Source of the DNA: Clostridium beijerinckii
GTDB lineage: Bacteria > Bacillota > Clostridia > Clostridiales > Clostridiaceae
Length of the DNA stretch: 64,000 nucleotides
NCBI RefSeq assembly: GCF_018223745.1
Contig: NZ_CP073653.1
Location: forward strand, 4,390,001-4,454,000
Reading direction: 5' to 3'
Position numbers and translations under genes: made by a program. Below are positions 7,812 to 15,482 of this stretch, in pieces (within the stretch, counting starts at the first letter, position 1; each line of letters begins with the position of its first letter). The notes under the pieces were generated by a model. It did no database searches. It saw nothing but the letters and a program-made list of their open reading frames with translations, and was not told the origin of the DNA.

Positions 7812-8732
7812 TCAGCTTTTTATATCTGCCTCAGAATTTTCTTTAAATACAATTTTATTTGAATTCAATTCAGTTTCATCATATCTATATGGCTTTTTCT
7901 TAAATACCTTTATTACTTTACCAAATAGACCTCCTATAGCAGCCAAAACAAATATCCATACCTTCTTAAATATTATTAGTATTTTAGCAAGCAAACCTAT
8001 CTTAGATGCTGTGCCTCCAACAATTAGTGCTGCTAATCCTGCTTCTGCTACCTTATCGCCTTTCATGTAATCTGAGTATCTTTTTCCTTCTTTATAAGCA
8101 TAATTCTTAAGAATATTTTCCAGTTTAGGTTTAACCGCCAACATTTCGTCCTTACTTGCAACCAGTGTGACTTCAGTCACTCCACCACGCCCTAAAACTC
8201 TTACATTATAATTAACTATCTGTTCGCCACTACTATTACATAATACTGACCATACTAAATTATTGGTATTTGGATCATAATGTGGTTTTTCATCCCATCC
8301 AATTATATCTAATGTAGATTTTCCATTCTTCATTCTTTCCTTATTATCCTCTTCAGTTCCATTTTTTATATCGGACAATAACTGATCAGCATTTATTTTT
8401 CCTGCATCATTGTCTTTGACATATCCCATATTATCAAATTCAAATAAAACATACCAATTTTCATTATTATCTTTTGATAAAACTATTCCCTGTTCCATGC
8501 CGGTAACTGAATTATCCATTTCTTTCATTAATTCCTTTGCATCTTTTCCATTCGCAAAAACGTATTCACTAGGCAAATCTAACTTTGCTAAGTCAGTTCC
8601 TACATCAACAGTCTTTGGCCCTTCAATCCAATTTATTTCCGATGCATTTGTTGAGTCATTAGCATATGAAATAACTGGAATAATAGTAAATATAGTTAAA
8701 GCGGCTAATGTTCTTAATATACTTTTTAACAT
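7812..8732 (-). CDS. DUF2167 family membrane-anchored exported protein
   Basis: 306 residues. A signal peptide is seen at 1-25 (MLKSILRTLAALTIFTIIPVISYA). The body matches DUF2167, a family described as predicted membrane-anchored proteins: INWIEGPKTVDVGTDLAKLDLPSEY, GIVLSKDNNENWYVLFEFDNMGYVKDND, LDIIGWDEKPHYDPNTNNLVWSV and NYNVRVLGRGGVTEVTLVAS. One or two hydrophobic helices lie at about 235-275 (AGLAALIVGGTASKIGLLAKI, VWIFVLAAIGGLFGKVIKVF), followed by a basic cytoplasmic tail. Most of the protein is therefore outside the cell, held by a C-terminal anchor. No function is known for the family. It has its own terminator and no operon partner. Confidence 0.85.
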   Translation of the reverse strand: MLKSILRTLAALTIFTIIPVISYANDSTNASEINWIEGPKTVDVGTDLAKLDLPSEYVFANGKDAKELMKEMDNSVTGMEQGIVLSKDNNENWYVLFEFDNMGYVKDNDAGKINADQLLSDIKNGTEEDNKERMKNGKSTLDIIGWDEKPHYDPNTNNLVWSVLCNSSGEQIVNYNVRVLGRGGVTEVTLVASKDEMLAVKPKLENILKNYAYKEGKRYSDYMKGDKVAEAGLAALIVGGTASKIGLLAKILIIFKKVWIFVLAAIGGLFGKVIKVFKKKPYRYDETELNSNKIVFKENSEADIKS

Positions 8733-9001
8733 TTTTATCCCCCTATGTATTAAGTTACATTTATTATTCTAAAGTTATTTTCATGTGTTGTATATTATAC
8801 TTTTGTATACTTTTTTATACTTTTTCAGTTCTAAATAATATAAAAATTATATAACTGAATACGCTAAGATAATTCAGATTACTTTTAATAACTAAAGTTT
8901 ATATTTTAGAAGCAGCTTAAGATTAATAAAAAACTATTCCCCTTTGTATTACATAATCAAAATATCCAATATTTACAATACAAATTCCTTCTCTTAATTT
9001 C
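8733..9001. other. Non-coding interval between DUF2167 gene and the small-protein gene
   Basis: AT-rich, divergent promoters expected at both ends. I see no open frame with a ribosome-binding site and no strong hairpin. The sigma-G-like promoter described next begins at 9002. Confidence 0.5.
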
Positions 9002-9030
9002 GTATATTTAATTAAGTTATGCTCATACTA
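9002..9030 (+). promoter_or_regulatory. Sigma-G (forespore)-type promoter
   Basis: GTATA at 9002-9006 fits the -35 pattern and CATACTA at 9024-9030 is the consensus -10 of sigma-G/sigma-F promoters in Bacillus and Clostridium. The spacer is 17 bases and the distance to the start codon at 9063 is 32 bases. This predicts late, forespore-specific expression of the small protein downstream. Confidence 0.6.
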
Positions 9031-9062
9031 ACTTTGAATGATTTATATAGGAGGTGCTAAAT

Positions 9063-9239
9063 ATGCCAGGAAAAGCTAAACAATATGTTGATCAAAGCGT
9101 ATCTTCATGCAAAGATACTATTAGCTCATTACAACAAGCTCTTAGCTCTGCAGAAAAACAAGATAATAAAAATAAAATTCAACAAGCAATAAATTCTCTT
9201 AATTCTGCATGCCAACAATTATCTCAGTATCAAGACTAA
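9063..9239 (+). CDS. Small Gln/Ser-rich helical protein, possibly sporulation-specific (58 aa)
   Basis: Start ATG 9063 lies 7 bases after AGGAGGT; an in-frame GTG at 9054 overlaps the ribosome-binding site and is unlikely. The sequence begins MPGKAKQYVDQSVSSCKDTI and continues with SSLQQALSSAEKQDNKNKIQ. The hydrophobic spacing fits two amphipathic helices. Two Cys (16 and 50) are present. There is no signal peptide or membrane segment, and I do not recognise a family. A sigma-G-like promoter lies upstream and a strong terminator follows, so it forms a monocistronic unit. A forespore or spore-core role is inferred from the promoter only. Confidence 0.75.
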   Translation: MPGKAKQYVDQSVSSCKDTISSLQQALSSAEKQDNKNKIQQAINSLNSACQQLSQYQD

Positions 9240-9266
9240 TTAATACTTAGATATATTGTTAACAAT

Positions 9267-9320
9267 ATAATAAACCACTTTATTCTGATTAATCTAGAAT
9301 AAAGTGGTTTATTATCTTTT
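9267..9320. terminator. Strong bidirectional terminator
   Basis: A near-perfect 20-bp stem (AATAAACCACTTTATTCT with its complement) around a 9-base loop, with pyrimidine-rich tracts on both sides (ATCTTTTATC on the + strand). It ends the small-protein gene and could also serve cycA, which ends at 9432 on the other strand. Confidence 0.85.
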
Positions 9321-9431
9321 ATCTTAAATATTTCTTAAATTCATACTTTAAAAATGTGAGCATACGTATTAAAAACATTCATCACATCAAAATCTGCAAT
9401 CATTTAACAGAGTTATTTGAGTGTTAAAATC

Positions 9432-10826
9432 TTATGCTAAATTTCTTTTAACAACTTCTTTTGTTTCCGCTTTTGATTTAATCCCCTTATGGATCAACCA
9501 AAGCATAATAAACCATACTGGCGTTACAAATAGAGCCACACGAGTTTCATTATTAAATGCTAATGTAATTATAACAAAAGCTAAAAACGCTAGAATTATA
9601 TAATTCATCATTGGGTAAAGTGGCATCTTGAATTTGTTCGAAGCTGCAAGTTCTGGATTAGTTTTACGATATTTCAAATGGCAAACAACAATAATTGCCC
9701 AAATAAAGATAAAACAAAATGTTGATATACTTGTAATTAGAACAAATACTCCTTCTGGCATAATATAATTTAAAATAACTGAAATCAAGATAATAATTGC
9801 TGAGAAGATTGTAGCATTAGCAGGTACTTGATTAGACGTTAATTTATTCATTGACTCTGGTGCATTACCTTCTTTTGCAAGAGAGTAAACCATACGGCTT
9901 GTGCTAAAAATACCGCTGTTACATGCAGAAGCAGCTGATGTTAATACAACGAAATTTACAATACTCGCTGCCGCTGCAATTCCTACTGCTGAAAACACTT
10001 GTACAAATGGACTTTTATCTGGATTAATTGAAGTCCATGGATATATGCTCATAATAATAAACAGTGCTCCAACATAGAAAATAATAATTCTAATTGGAAT
10101 ATTATTAATAGCCCTTGGAATAACTCGTTCTGGATCTTCTGTTTCACCAGCCGTAAGTCCTACTAACTCGATTCCGGTAAAAGCAAATACAACCATTTGG
10201 AATGAAAGAATAAATCCAGTTGCACCCTTCGGGAACAATCCTCCATGACTCCAAAGATTTGTGAAGCTAGCTGCGCCAGCATCTGTAGAAAATCCTTTAA
10301 TAACCATAAATATACCGATTATAATTAGCGCTAAAATTGCAACAACTTTAATTAAAGCAAACCAGAACTCCATTTCGCCGAATAACTTTACTGCTGTAAG
10401 GTTCATAATCAATAAAACTATAAGAATTATAAGACTTGGAACCCATTGAGCTACATTCGGGAACCAGTATTGTATATAAAGACCTGCAGCAGTTACATCT
10501 GCCATCGCAAGTGAAATCCAACAGAACCAGTAGGTCCATCCAGTAATAAATGCTGCTCTCTCTCCTAAATAATCATATACAAAGTCTACAAATGAATGAT
10601 AGTTTAAATTAGAAAGTAATAATTCCCCAAGGGCACGCATAATAAAAAAACAAATTATTCCTGTTATCATATACGCAAACAATATAGATGGTCCCGCTAA
10701 GTGAATAGACCTTCCTGAACCAAGGAATAATCCAGTACCGATTGCTCCTCCAATTGCGAGTAATTGGACATGACGATTTTTTAGTCCTCTTGATAAGTTT
10801 TGATTTTCTGATTTTAATTGATCCAT
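9432..10826 (-). CDS. cycA: APC-family amino-acid permease, CycA type (glycine/D-alanine/D-serine)
   Basis: 464 residues with twelve predicted helices, collinear with E. coli CycA. Shared stretches include LKNRHVQLLAIGGAIGTGLF, MRALGELLLSNL, FITGWTYWFCWI, KLFGEMEFWFALIK, GATGFILSF near FAFTGIELVGLTAGETEDPE, and NFVVLTSAASACNSGIFSTSR. CycA proteins are proton symporters for glycine and small D-amino acids. A tandem glycine riboswitch lies about 145 bases upstream in the leader, which supports glycine as substrate. The ATG at 10826 follows GGAGGG. The gene stands alone, ahead of a shared terminator. Whether the riboswitch activates or represses is not settled by inspection; repression would fit an uptake system and activation would fit use of glycine as nutrient. 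Confidence 0.9.
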   Translation of the reverse strand: MDQLKSENQNLSRGLKNRHVQLLAIGGAIGTGLFLGSGRSIHLAGPSILFAYMITGIICFFIMRALGELLLSNLNYHSFVDFVYDYLGERAAFITGWTYWFCWISLAMADVTAAGLYIQYWFPNVAQWVPSLIILIVLLIMNLTAVKLFGEMEFWFALIKVVAILALIIIGIFMVIKGFSTDAGAASFTNLWSHGGLFPKGATGFILSFQMVVFAFTGIELVGLTAGETEDPERVIPRAINNIPIRIIIFYVGALFIIMSIYPWTSINPDKSPFVQVFSAVGIAAAASIVNFVVLTSAASACNSGIFSTSRMVYSLAKEGNAPESMNKLTSNQVPANATIFSAIIILISVILNYIMPEGVFVLITSISTFCFIFIWAIIVVCHLKYRKTNPELAASNKFKMPLYPMMNYIILAFLAFVIITLAFNNETRVALFVTPVWFIMLWLIHKGIKSKAETKEVVKRNLA

Positions 10827-10971
10827 TTTATCCCTCCATCTTAGTTAAAAGGCATGTACTAAAAAGCCCTTTACTAATATAAATATTTTGTGATTTGAGA
10901 TATAAATGGGAATAGATAAGATCTAAATGAAGTAATCTATAATATATTACTTTGATAAGATATGTTATCTG

Positions 10972-11147
10972 TCCCCTGTCCTTTTACCTGAGAGTTTCGC
11001 CTTTACAGCTTTCTCCTTCGGTGCTCTTTTCGAGTCTCTCCAAGGTTTCATCCAATAGCGGTCATCTCTAATTAAATAGGTACCTGAAAGATTTACTTCT
11101 TCGGTGAATGACCATAGCCATTACTCTCCCGCTATCTTCATCTGAAC
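10972..11147 (-). promoter_or_regulatory. Tandem glycine riboswitch in the cycA leader
   Basis: Read on the - strand, two aptamers follow each other. The first runs from about 11140 to 11060 with GCGGGAGAGTA, CACCGAAGAAGTAAA and TTCAGGTACC. The second runs from about 11050 to 10972 with CTTGGAGAGACTC, GCACCGAAGGAG, AAAGGCGAAACTCTCAGGTA and AAAAGGACAG. These are the conserved blocks of glycine aptamers joined by a short linker. The roughly 145 bases between aptamer and start codon can form an AAGTAAT/ATTACTT hairpin and an AAAGGGC/GCCTTTT hairpin close to the ribosome-binding site, which could be the expression platform. Confidence 0.93.
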
Positions 11148-11253
11148 TTTTAGATTTTACTGTTATATAGTAATACATTTTTAATAAAGTTGCAACATTT
11201 TTTTCATTTTAATCAGAATTCTTAAGTATTTTTATCATAATTTTAAAACAGCC

Positions 11254-11280
11254 ACAAAAAGAACCCTATTTCTAGAGTTC
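11254..11280 (-). terminator. Terminator-like hairpin
   Basis: GAACTCT pairs with AGGGTTC (one G-U pair) on the - strand and is followed by TTTTT. It lies directly after the stop of a short open tail at 11285-11359. Confidence 0.5.
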
Positions 11281-11284
11281 CTAA

Positions 11285-11359
11285 TTATTTACCCATTTGC
11301 TTTTTTATTATTTTATCCATCAATTCCTTTGTTGCTGCTTCTTTCTGAAATACGCTTTT
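11285..11359 (-). pseudogene. Possible remnant of a small gene
   Basis: A protein-like tail, KSVFQKEAATKELMDKIIKK then QMGK and a TAA stop, is followed at once by a terminator. The frame is closed by a TAA just upstream (11360-11362) and has no usable start codon with a ribosome-binding site. It may be the intact end of a gene that has lost its front by frameshift, or chance. A homology search of the 24 residues would decide. Confidence 0.2.
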
Positions 11360-11656
11360 TTATTTTCGATACATAAGAGTTTCTTGTTTCTTAATAAGAT
11401 TTCACTACCCTTACTCTCCGTTTCTTATCAAGCTATTTGCATACATTTAGTTTATATTTCATATTGATGATCACCTTAAATTCTACTATTTTTATATAAC
11501 TAACTACACAAAATCAATTTTTATTTTCCATTGAATTTAGAAATTATATAACAAAAAGTCTAGTATAAAAAAATACTAAACTTTTTAAATATTTTCACTT
11601 ATATAAACGCTAATTTGATATTTTATGTATCACTAAATATTTTTTCTTAACTCTCA

Positions 11657-12082
11657 TTATTCATCTTCTTCTATATAGAAATGATTTGGATATCGCTCTT
11701 TTTTAAGCTCCTTTTCAGTCTCTAATTCACACGCCATGGTGAAATAGTCAACCTTGTAATTAATATGTTCCATGTATTTATTTAATTCATCTATCTTTTT
11801 TTGAACATTTTCCCTGTGCTTTAATATTAACTCCAACCTTTTATATAATGTACCATCACCTTGGCTATTTAAAACAACGAATTCTTTTATCTGCTCAATG
11901 GGCATATTCGTGTTCTTTAGACAATTAATTACTGCTATCCACTCTAGATTTGACTCATCATAATATCTATGTCTATTTTCAGCCCTTTTAATATTAGGCA
12001 ATAATCCTTCAGATTCATAATATCTTAAGGTAGATGCTGTTAGTCCTGTAATTCTAGCTGCTTCTTGTATAGAATATTTCAT
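11657..12082 (-). CDS. MerR-family regulator, AdhR/NmlR-type (single conserved Cys)
   Basis: 141 residues. The MerR winged-helix DNA-binding domain is at 1-70 (YSIQEAARITGLTASTLRYY, ESEGLLPNIKRAENRHRYYD) and a dimerising coiled coil at about 78-115. Cys54 in EWIAVINCLKNTNM sits where B. subtilis AdhR and its NmlR relatives carry the Cys that senses aldehydes and other electrophiles; no other metal-binding Cys pattern is visible. It is downstream of, and co-directional with, an aldo/keto reductase (114-base gap). The promoter of that pair has the 19-bp spacer and palindrome that MerR regulators act on. AAGGAG precedes the ATG. A carbonyl-stress switch is the likely role. Confidence 0.88.
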   Translation of the reverse strand: MKYSIQEAARITGLTASTLRYYESEGLLPNIKRAENRHRYYDESNLEWIAVINCLKNTNMPIEQIKEFVVLNSQGDGTLYKRLELILKHRENVQKKIDELNKYMEHINYKVDYFTMACELETEKELKKERYPNHFYIEEDE

Positions 12083-12196
12083 AGTTTCTCTCCTTATACT
12101 AGAAATTTCTAAGATACATTATACGCCAAAATTACTATTTTTAGAATAGAAAGAAAAAGAAAATGTATACATAAAACTTAATTTTTTATCCCTAGC

Positions 12197-13192
12197 CTAG
12201 TTAGCACTTATTTCATCAATCATCCTTAACTCTTCATCTGTGAATCCAATCTTATGAACTATTCCCACATTTTCAATAATTTGAGACGGTTTTGATGCTC
12301 CAATAAGTACACTTGTTACTTCTGAATCTTTTAGTACCCAGCTAAGCGCCATTTGAGCAAGAGTTTGCCCTCTATTTAAAGCAATATTGTTTAATCTCCT
12401 AATTTGCTCTAACTTCTTCTCTGTCAATATATCTTGCTTTAAAAATCTTCCATCCACCTTTATCCGGCTATCGTCTGGAATTCCATTTAAATACTTATCT
12501 GTTAATGTCCCTTGGGCTAATGGACTAAACGCTATAATTCCTTTTCCGTTTTCTTTTGCTGCTCTTTTAAGTCCATTATTTTCAATAGTTCTATCAAATA
12601 TAGAATATCTATTTTGATTAATTACAAATGGACATTTTAATTCATTTAAAATCGCAGCTGCCTTTTCCATTGTCTCTCCATTATAATTTGAAATTCCTGC
12701 GTAAAGTGCTTTTCCACTTTTTACAGCTGTATCAAGAGCCATCATAGATTCTTCTAATGGAGTATCAGGATCCATTCGATGGTGATAGAATATATCTACA
12801 TATTCCAATCCCATACGCTTTAAGCTCTGATCCAAACTCGCTAATATATATTTACGGCTTCCAAAGTCTCCATAAGGCCCTTCCCACATCTTATAACCTG
12901 CTTTTGTGCTAATCAATAATTCATCACGATATAATGCTAATTCCTCTCTTAAAATACGCCCAAAATTTTCTTCTGCACTTCCTGGAACTGGCCCATAGTT
13001 ATTTGCTAAATCAAAATGAGTTATTCCATTATCAAAAGCAGTAAAACATAATTCTTTCATGTTATTATAATCTGCATTGCTCCCAAAATTATGCCAAAGG
13101 CCAAAGGATATCATAGGAAGCTTTAAACCACTTTCCCCACATTTACTATACTTCATCTCATTATATCTATTTTTTGATGCTTGATATTTCAT
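12197..13192 (-). CDS. Aldo/keto reductase of the YghZ (L-glyceraldehyde-3-phosphate reductase) type
   Basis: 331 residues with a TIM-barrel AKR fold. Sequence signatures are FGLWHNFGSNADYNNMKELC, the catalytic Asp and Tyr in FDLANNYGPVPGSAEENFG, the Lys in LLISTKAGYKMW, the His in VDIFYHHRMDPDTPLEESM and the NADPH-binding tail TSVLIGASKPSQIIENVG. The YghZ/KCNAB-like group reduces aldehydes such as methylglyoxal or L-glyceraldehyde 3-phosphate. It is the first gene of a two-gene unit with an AdhR-like MerR regulator. The promoter at 13222-13252 carries that regulator's probable operator. Detoxification of reactive aldehydes is inferred from this context. Confidence 0.9.
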   Translation of the reverse strand: MKYQASKNRYNEMKYSKCGESGLKLPMISFGLWHNFGSNADYNNMKELCFTAFDNGITHFDLANNYGPVPGSAEENFGRILREELALYRDELLISTKAGYKMWEGPYGDFGSRKYILASLDQSLKRMGLEYVDIFYHHRMDPDTPLEESMMALDTAVKSGKALYAGISNYNGETMEKAAAILNELKCPFVINQNRYSIFDRTIENNGLKRAAKENGKGIIAFSPLAQGTLTDKYLNGIPDDSRIKVDGRFLKQDILTEKKLEQIRRLNNIALNRGQTLAQMALSWVLKDSEVTSVLIGASKPSQIIENVGIVHKIGFTDEELRMIDEISAN

Positions 13193-13221
13193 TCTCTCAA
13201 CTCCTTTGTTTTTATAACTTT

Positions 13222-13252
13222 ACTTTAACACTTAAAGTTAACTTTAAGTCAA
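13222..13252 (-). promoter_or_regulatory. MerR-type promoter with 19-bp spacer and 18-bp palindromic operator
   Basis: On the - strand a -35 TTGACT (13247-13252) and a -10 TAAAGT (13222-13227) are separated by 19 bases, the over-long spacing typical of MerR-activated promoters. The perfect palindrome CTTAAAGTTAACTTTAAG (13231-13248) fills the spacer. The start codon of the aldo/keto reductase lies 30 bases downstream behind AAAGGAG. The palindrome resembles what I recall for AdhR/NmlR-family operators. Confidence 0.8.
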
Positions 13253-13436
13253 TATTACATTTTTAGATTTTTGTAAAATGAAAAACTAACTTCTTGATTG
13301 CAAGAGTAAATTCATTATTAATGACTTTAATCTCGCACTACTTTTTTTGACAAAAAGATTGAAGCCTTGTATTTTCAGAAATTATCAAAGATCAAGAATT
13401 TACTTATTCACTTAATGATTTTTAGATTGTTTAAAA

Positions 13437-13508
13437 TATATTATGCAAAAATAAACTACCTAAACCAGGACTACCATAAACATTTAGTATTTTATATTGC
13501 ATAATATA
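13437..13508. repeat. Extended imperfect hairpin, 72 bases
   Basis: Outer arms TATATTATGCAA/TTGCATAATATA pair over 12 bp without mismatch. Inside, ATAAA/TTTAT and CTAAA/TTTAG also pair, leaving an 18-base loop. It lies 28 bases beyond the stop of the transglutaminase-like gene. No clear U-tract follows on the - strand. It may be a 3' stabiliser, a terminator variant or a small mobile repeat. Confidence 0.4.
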
Positions 13509-13535
13509 TATTTTCATTTAAATTGAATTGTATAC

Positions 13536-14486
13536 CTAATTAGCATTTGGATAAACCGAGGTGTCCCATGAATGATCTGCACTTATTTCTTGGTCTGTTA
13601 AGTTATAATAGTCATATTGTATAACATCACCGTAATTAGATACAGGATCATCCCACGTACAGTCCACATGACGCCATTTGTTATTTATATAAACCAAGTT
13701 CCATGCATGAGCCTGTCCATCAGCAGTACCCTCTACAACCATTGATTTAATTCCTGCAATAGTAAACATTTTTTGAGCCAAAAGAGAATATCCCTCGCAG
13801 ACTCCAGTATGTTTAATTAAAGTATTATAAGGATCATATATAGTTAAAGATTGATCATATTTTGTATTATTTATTATCCAATCATGTATCGCACGTTCTT
13901 TCTCTGGCTGACTCATGCTATCTGGAGCAATCTGTGCGACTATGGATCTCACTTTCGAATCCAAATCTGCTTCCATTCCTGCAGTAATTTTATAATTGCA
14001 TTTAATCTGTATTCCAATAGTATCTGATCCATCACTTGTCATGGTTACATCGTAATCAGATACATTAAACATTTCATAAGAGTTAGTTATTTTTAGCTTG
14101 CTTATATCATCTTTAATAATATTTTCTAGGTTGCTAATATCCACACCACTACTTGGACACTCTATATAAAATGATGGATTTTGAATACTGACATTCTTTA
14201 ATATTTCTTGTCCTATTAATGTATTTACAGAGTCAATCCACACTCCTCTGGAATTCAAGTAATATCCATCAATAGTAGTGTTCTGTGCCATATATCCATT
14301 TTGGTAGAAATAATACCAAAAGCCATCTATCTTTCTCCATCCAGTGGCATACGAATTACCTTCTGTATACCACCAGCCTTTATAATTAGACTTCCACTCT
14401 GCCGAAACTCCTATTGGAGTTAGCACTGTAATCGAAGCTGCAACCAATGTACAAATAATAATATTTCTTAATCTTAGACTTTTCAT
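13536..14486 (-). CDS. Secreted transglutaminase-like protein with cell-wall-binding repeats
   Basis: 316 residues. A signal peptide occupies 1-29 (ending IGVSAEW). Two or three choline-binding-like aromatic repeats follow at 30-86 (YKGWWYTEGNSYATGWRKID, GFWYYFYQNGYMAQNTTIDG, YYLNSRGVWIDS). A transglutaminase-like domain covers about 175-300 with the triad Cys230 (HTGVCEGYSLLAQKMF), His260 (DGQAHAWNLVYI) and Asp275 (WRHVDCTWDDP). Such domains in clostridia act as peptidases or cross-linkers at the cell surface. The aromatic repeats hold the protein on wall polymers. It is transcribed alone, behind a terminator that separates it from the gene upstream. Confidence 0.87.
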   Translation of the reverse strand: MKSLRLRNIIICTLVAASITVLTPIGVSAEWKSNYKGWWYTEGNSYATGWRKIDGFWYYFYQNGYMAQNTTIDGYYLNSRGVWIDSVNTLIGQEILKNVSIQNPSFYIECPSSGVDISNLENIIKDDISKLKITNSYEMFNVSDYDVTMTSDGSDTIGIQIKCNYKITAGMEADLDSKVRSIVAQIAPDSMSQPEKERAIHDWIINNTKYDQSLTIYDPYNTLIKHTGVCEGYSLLAQKMFTIAGIKSMVVEGTADGQAHAWNLVYINNKWRHVDCTWDDPVSNYGDVIQYDYYNLTDQEISADHSWDTSVYPNAN

Positions 14487-14664
14487 TTTATTCCTCCCTT
14501 CAATACTTATAACATAATTGTATATTACTTCATCTTTTTTTCAAATATGCTACAAAACAGTTTTACACAAAAAATCTAGTCATTGTATCTATATTTTACT
14601 ATACATGTTTAAATGTTTATTTTTCAATATTCTAAAATTGCAATTAAATAATGTTAATTAGAAA

Positions 14665-14708
14665 ATAGAGCCAGTATTCTAACATCTATGATACTAGCTC
14701 TATTTTTA
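14665..14708. terminator. Bidirectional terminator
   Basis: ATAGAGC-CAGTAT pairs with ATAC-TAGCTCTAT around a 13-base loop; both strands continue into T-rich tracts (TTTTTATG on +, CTATTTTC on -). It separates the 117-residue protein gene (14849-15202) from the transglutaminase-like gene. Confidence 0.7.
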
Positions 14709-14848
14709 TGTTTATTTATTTTTAGATATATCCCGAGTGTTTAAATAAACCACGCATAGTTAAAAATTATGCATTTCAAATTCCCAATATATAATTTCTA
14801 TAACATTCATATGCACATTAAGAATATGTACATAGTTATATGATTATT

Positions 14849-15202
14849 TTAGTACCCCAAAATTAATCTTTGCCTGCACTCTGATCTTTGATATGATGAC
14901 ATCTTTAATATATTTTCTTCCATCCATTTTCGCTGTTCATAAGAAAATCTTTTTCCAAAGAATAACATAAATTGATTGTCATAATTATCTCCTACTAATC
15001 CATAGGTAGATTGAGTAAATTTAATAAACCCAAGAGTCTCTAGCAATGCTGTATCATGAAGATAAATTGATTTCTCTTCATCAAACATTTCTAATCCCAA
15101 TTCTTTTTCTAACCTGGATGCTAAAAGATTATGTTTAGATTCACCACATTCATAAAAGTTTCCATCTCTTGATAACCAACCACATATACCTGTTTCACTC
15201 AT
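14849..15202 (-). CDS. Hypothetical protein, 117 aa
   Basis: Begins MSETGICGWLSRDGNFYECG, continues with ESKHNLLASRLEKELGLEMF and ends in EENILKMSSYQRSECRQRLI. It has no signal peptide or membrane helix. The opening resembles small clostridial proteins that take a Trp/Cys motif before a mixed alpha-beta body, but I do not recognise a family. The ribosome-binding site is weak (TAAGTGA just before the ATG). It stands alone between the peptide transporter operon and a terminator. It is likely real because codon use and composition match the neighbours and the frame fills the interval. Confidence 0.6.
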   Translation of the reverse strand: MSETGICGWLSRDGNFYECGESKHNLLASRLEKELGLEMFDEEKSIYLHDTALLETLGFIKFTQSTYGLVGDNYDNQFMLFFGKRFSYEQRKWMEENILKMSSYQRSECRQRLILGY

Positions 15203-15482
15203 TCACTTAATAGGATAGATACTTATGATTTAGCTTGTATCTTCCTATTTTACACCTCACTCTCTTGTATAATAATCTGAATATATTATTGCTAATTTTT
15301 ATGTTTAAGCAGCGTTTTCATTCTGTAAACCAAGAAAATTCAGCATATTAGTATAAAAAACTTTTTCTTTAAATTTAATATATTTCATAAATTCTATATT
15401 TCCACAAAAATATTCAAATTCCTCTATTTCAAATGGTGTAATAATTCATAAAATTAATGGATTAATATATTAAGTTTACCAA

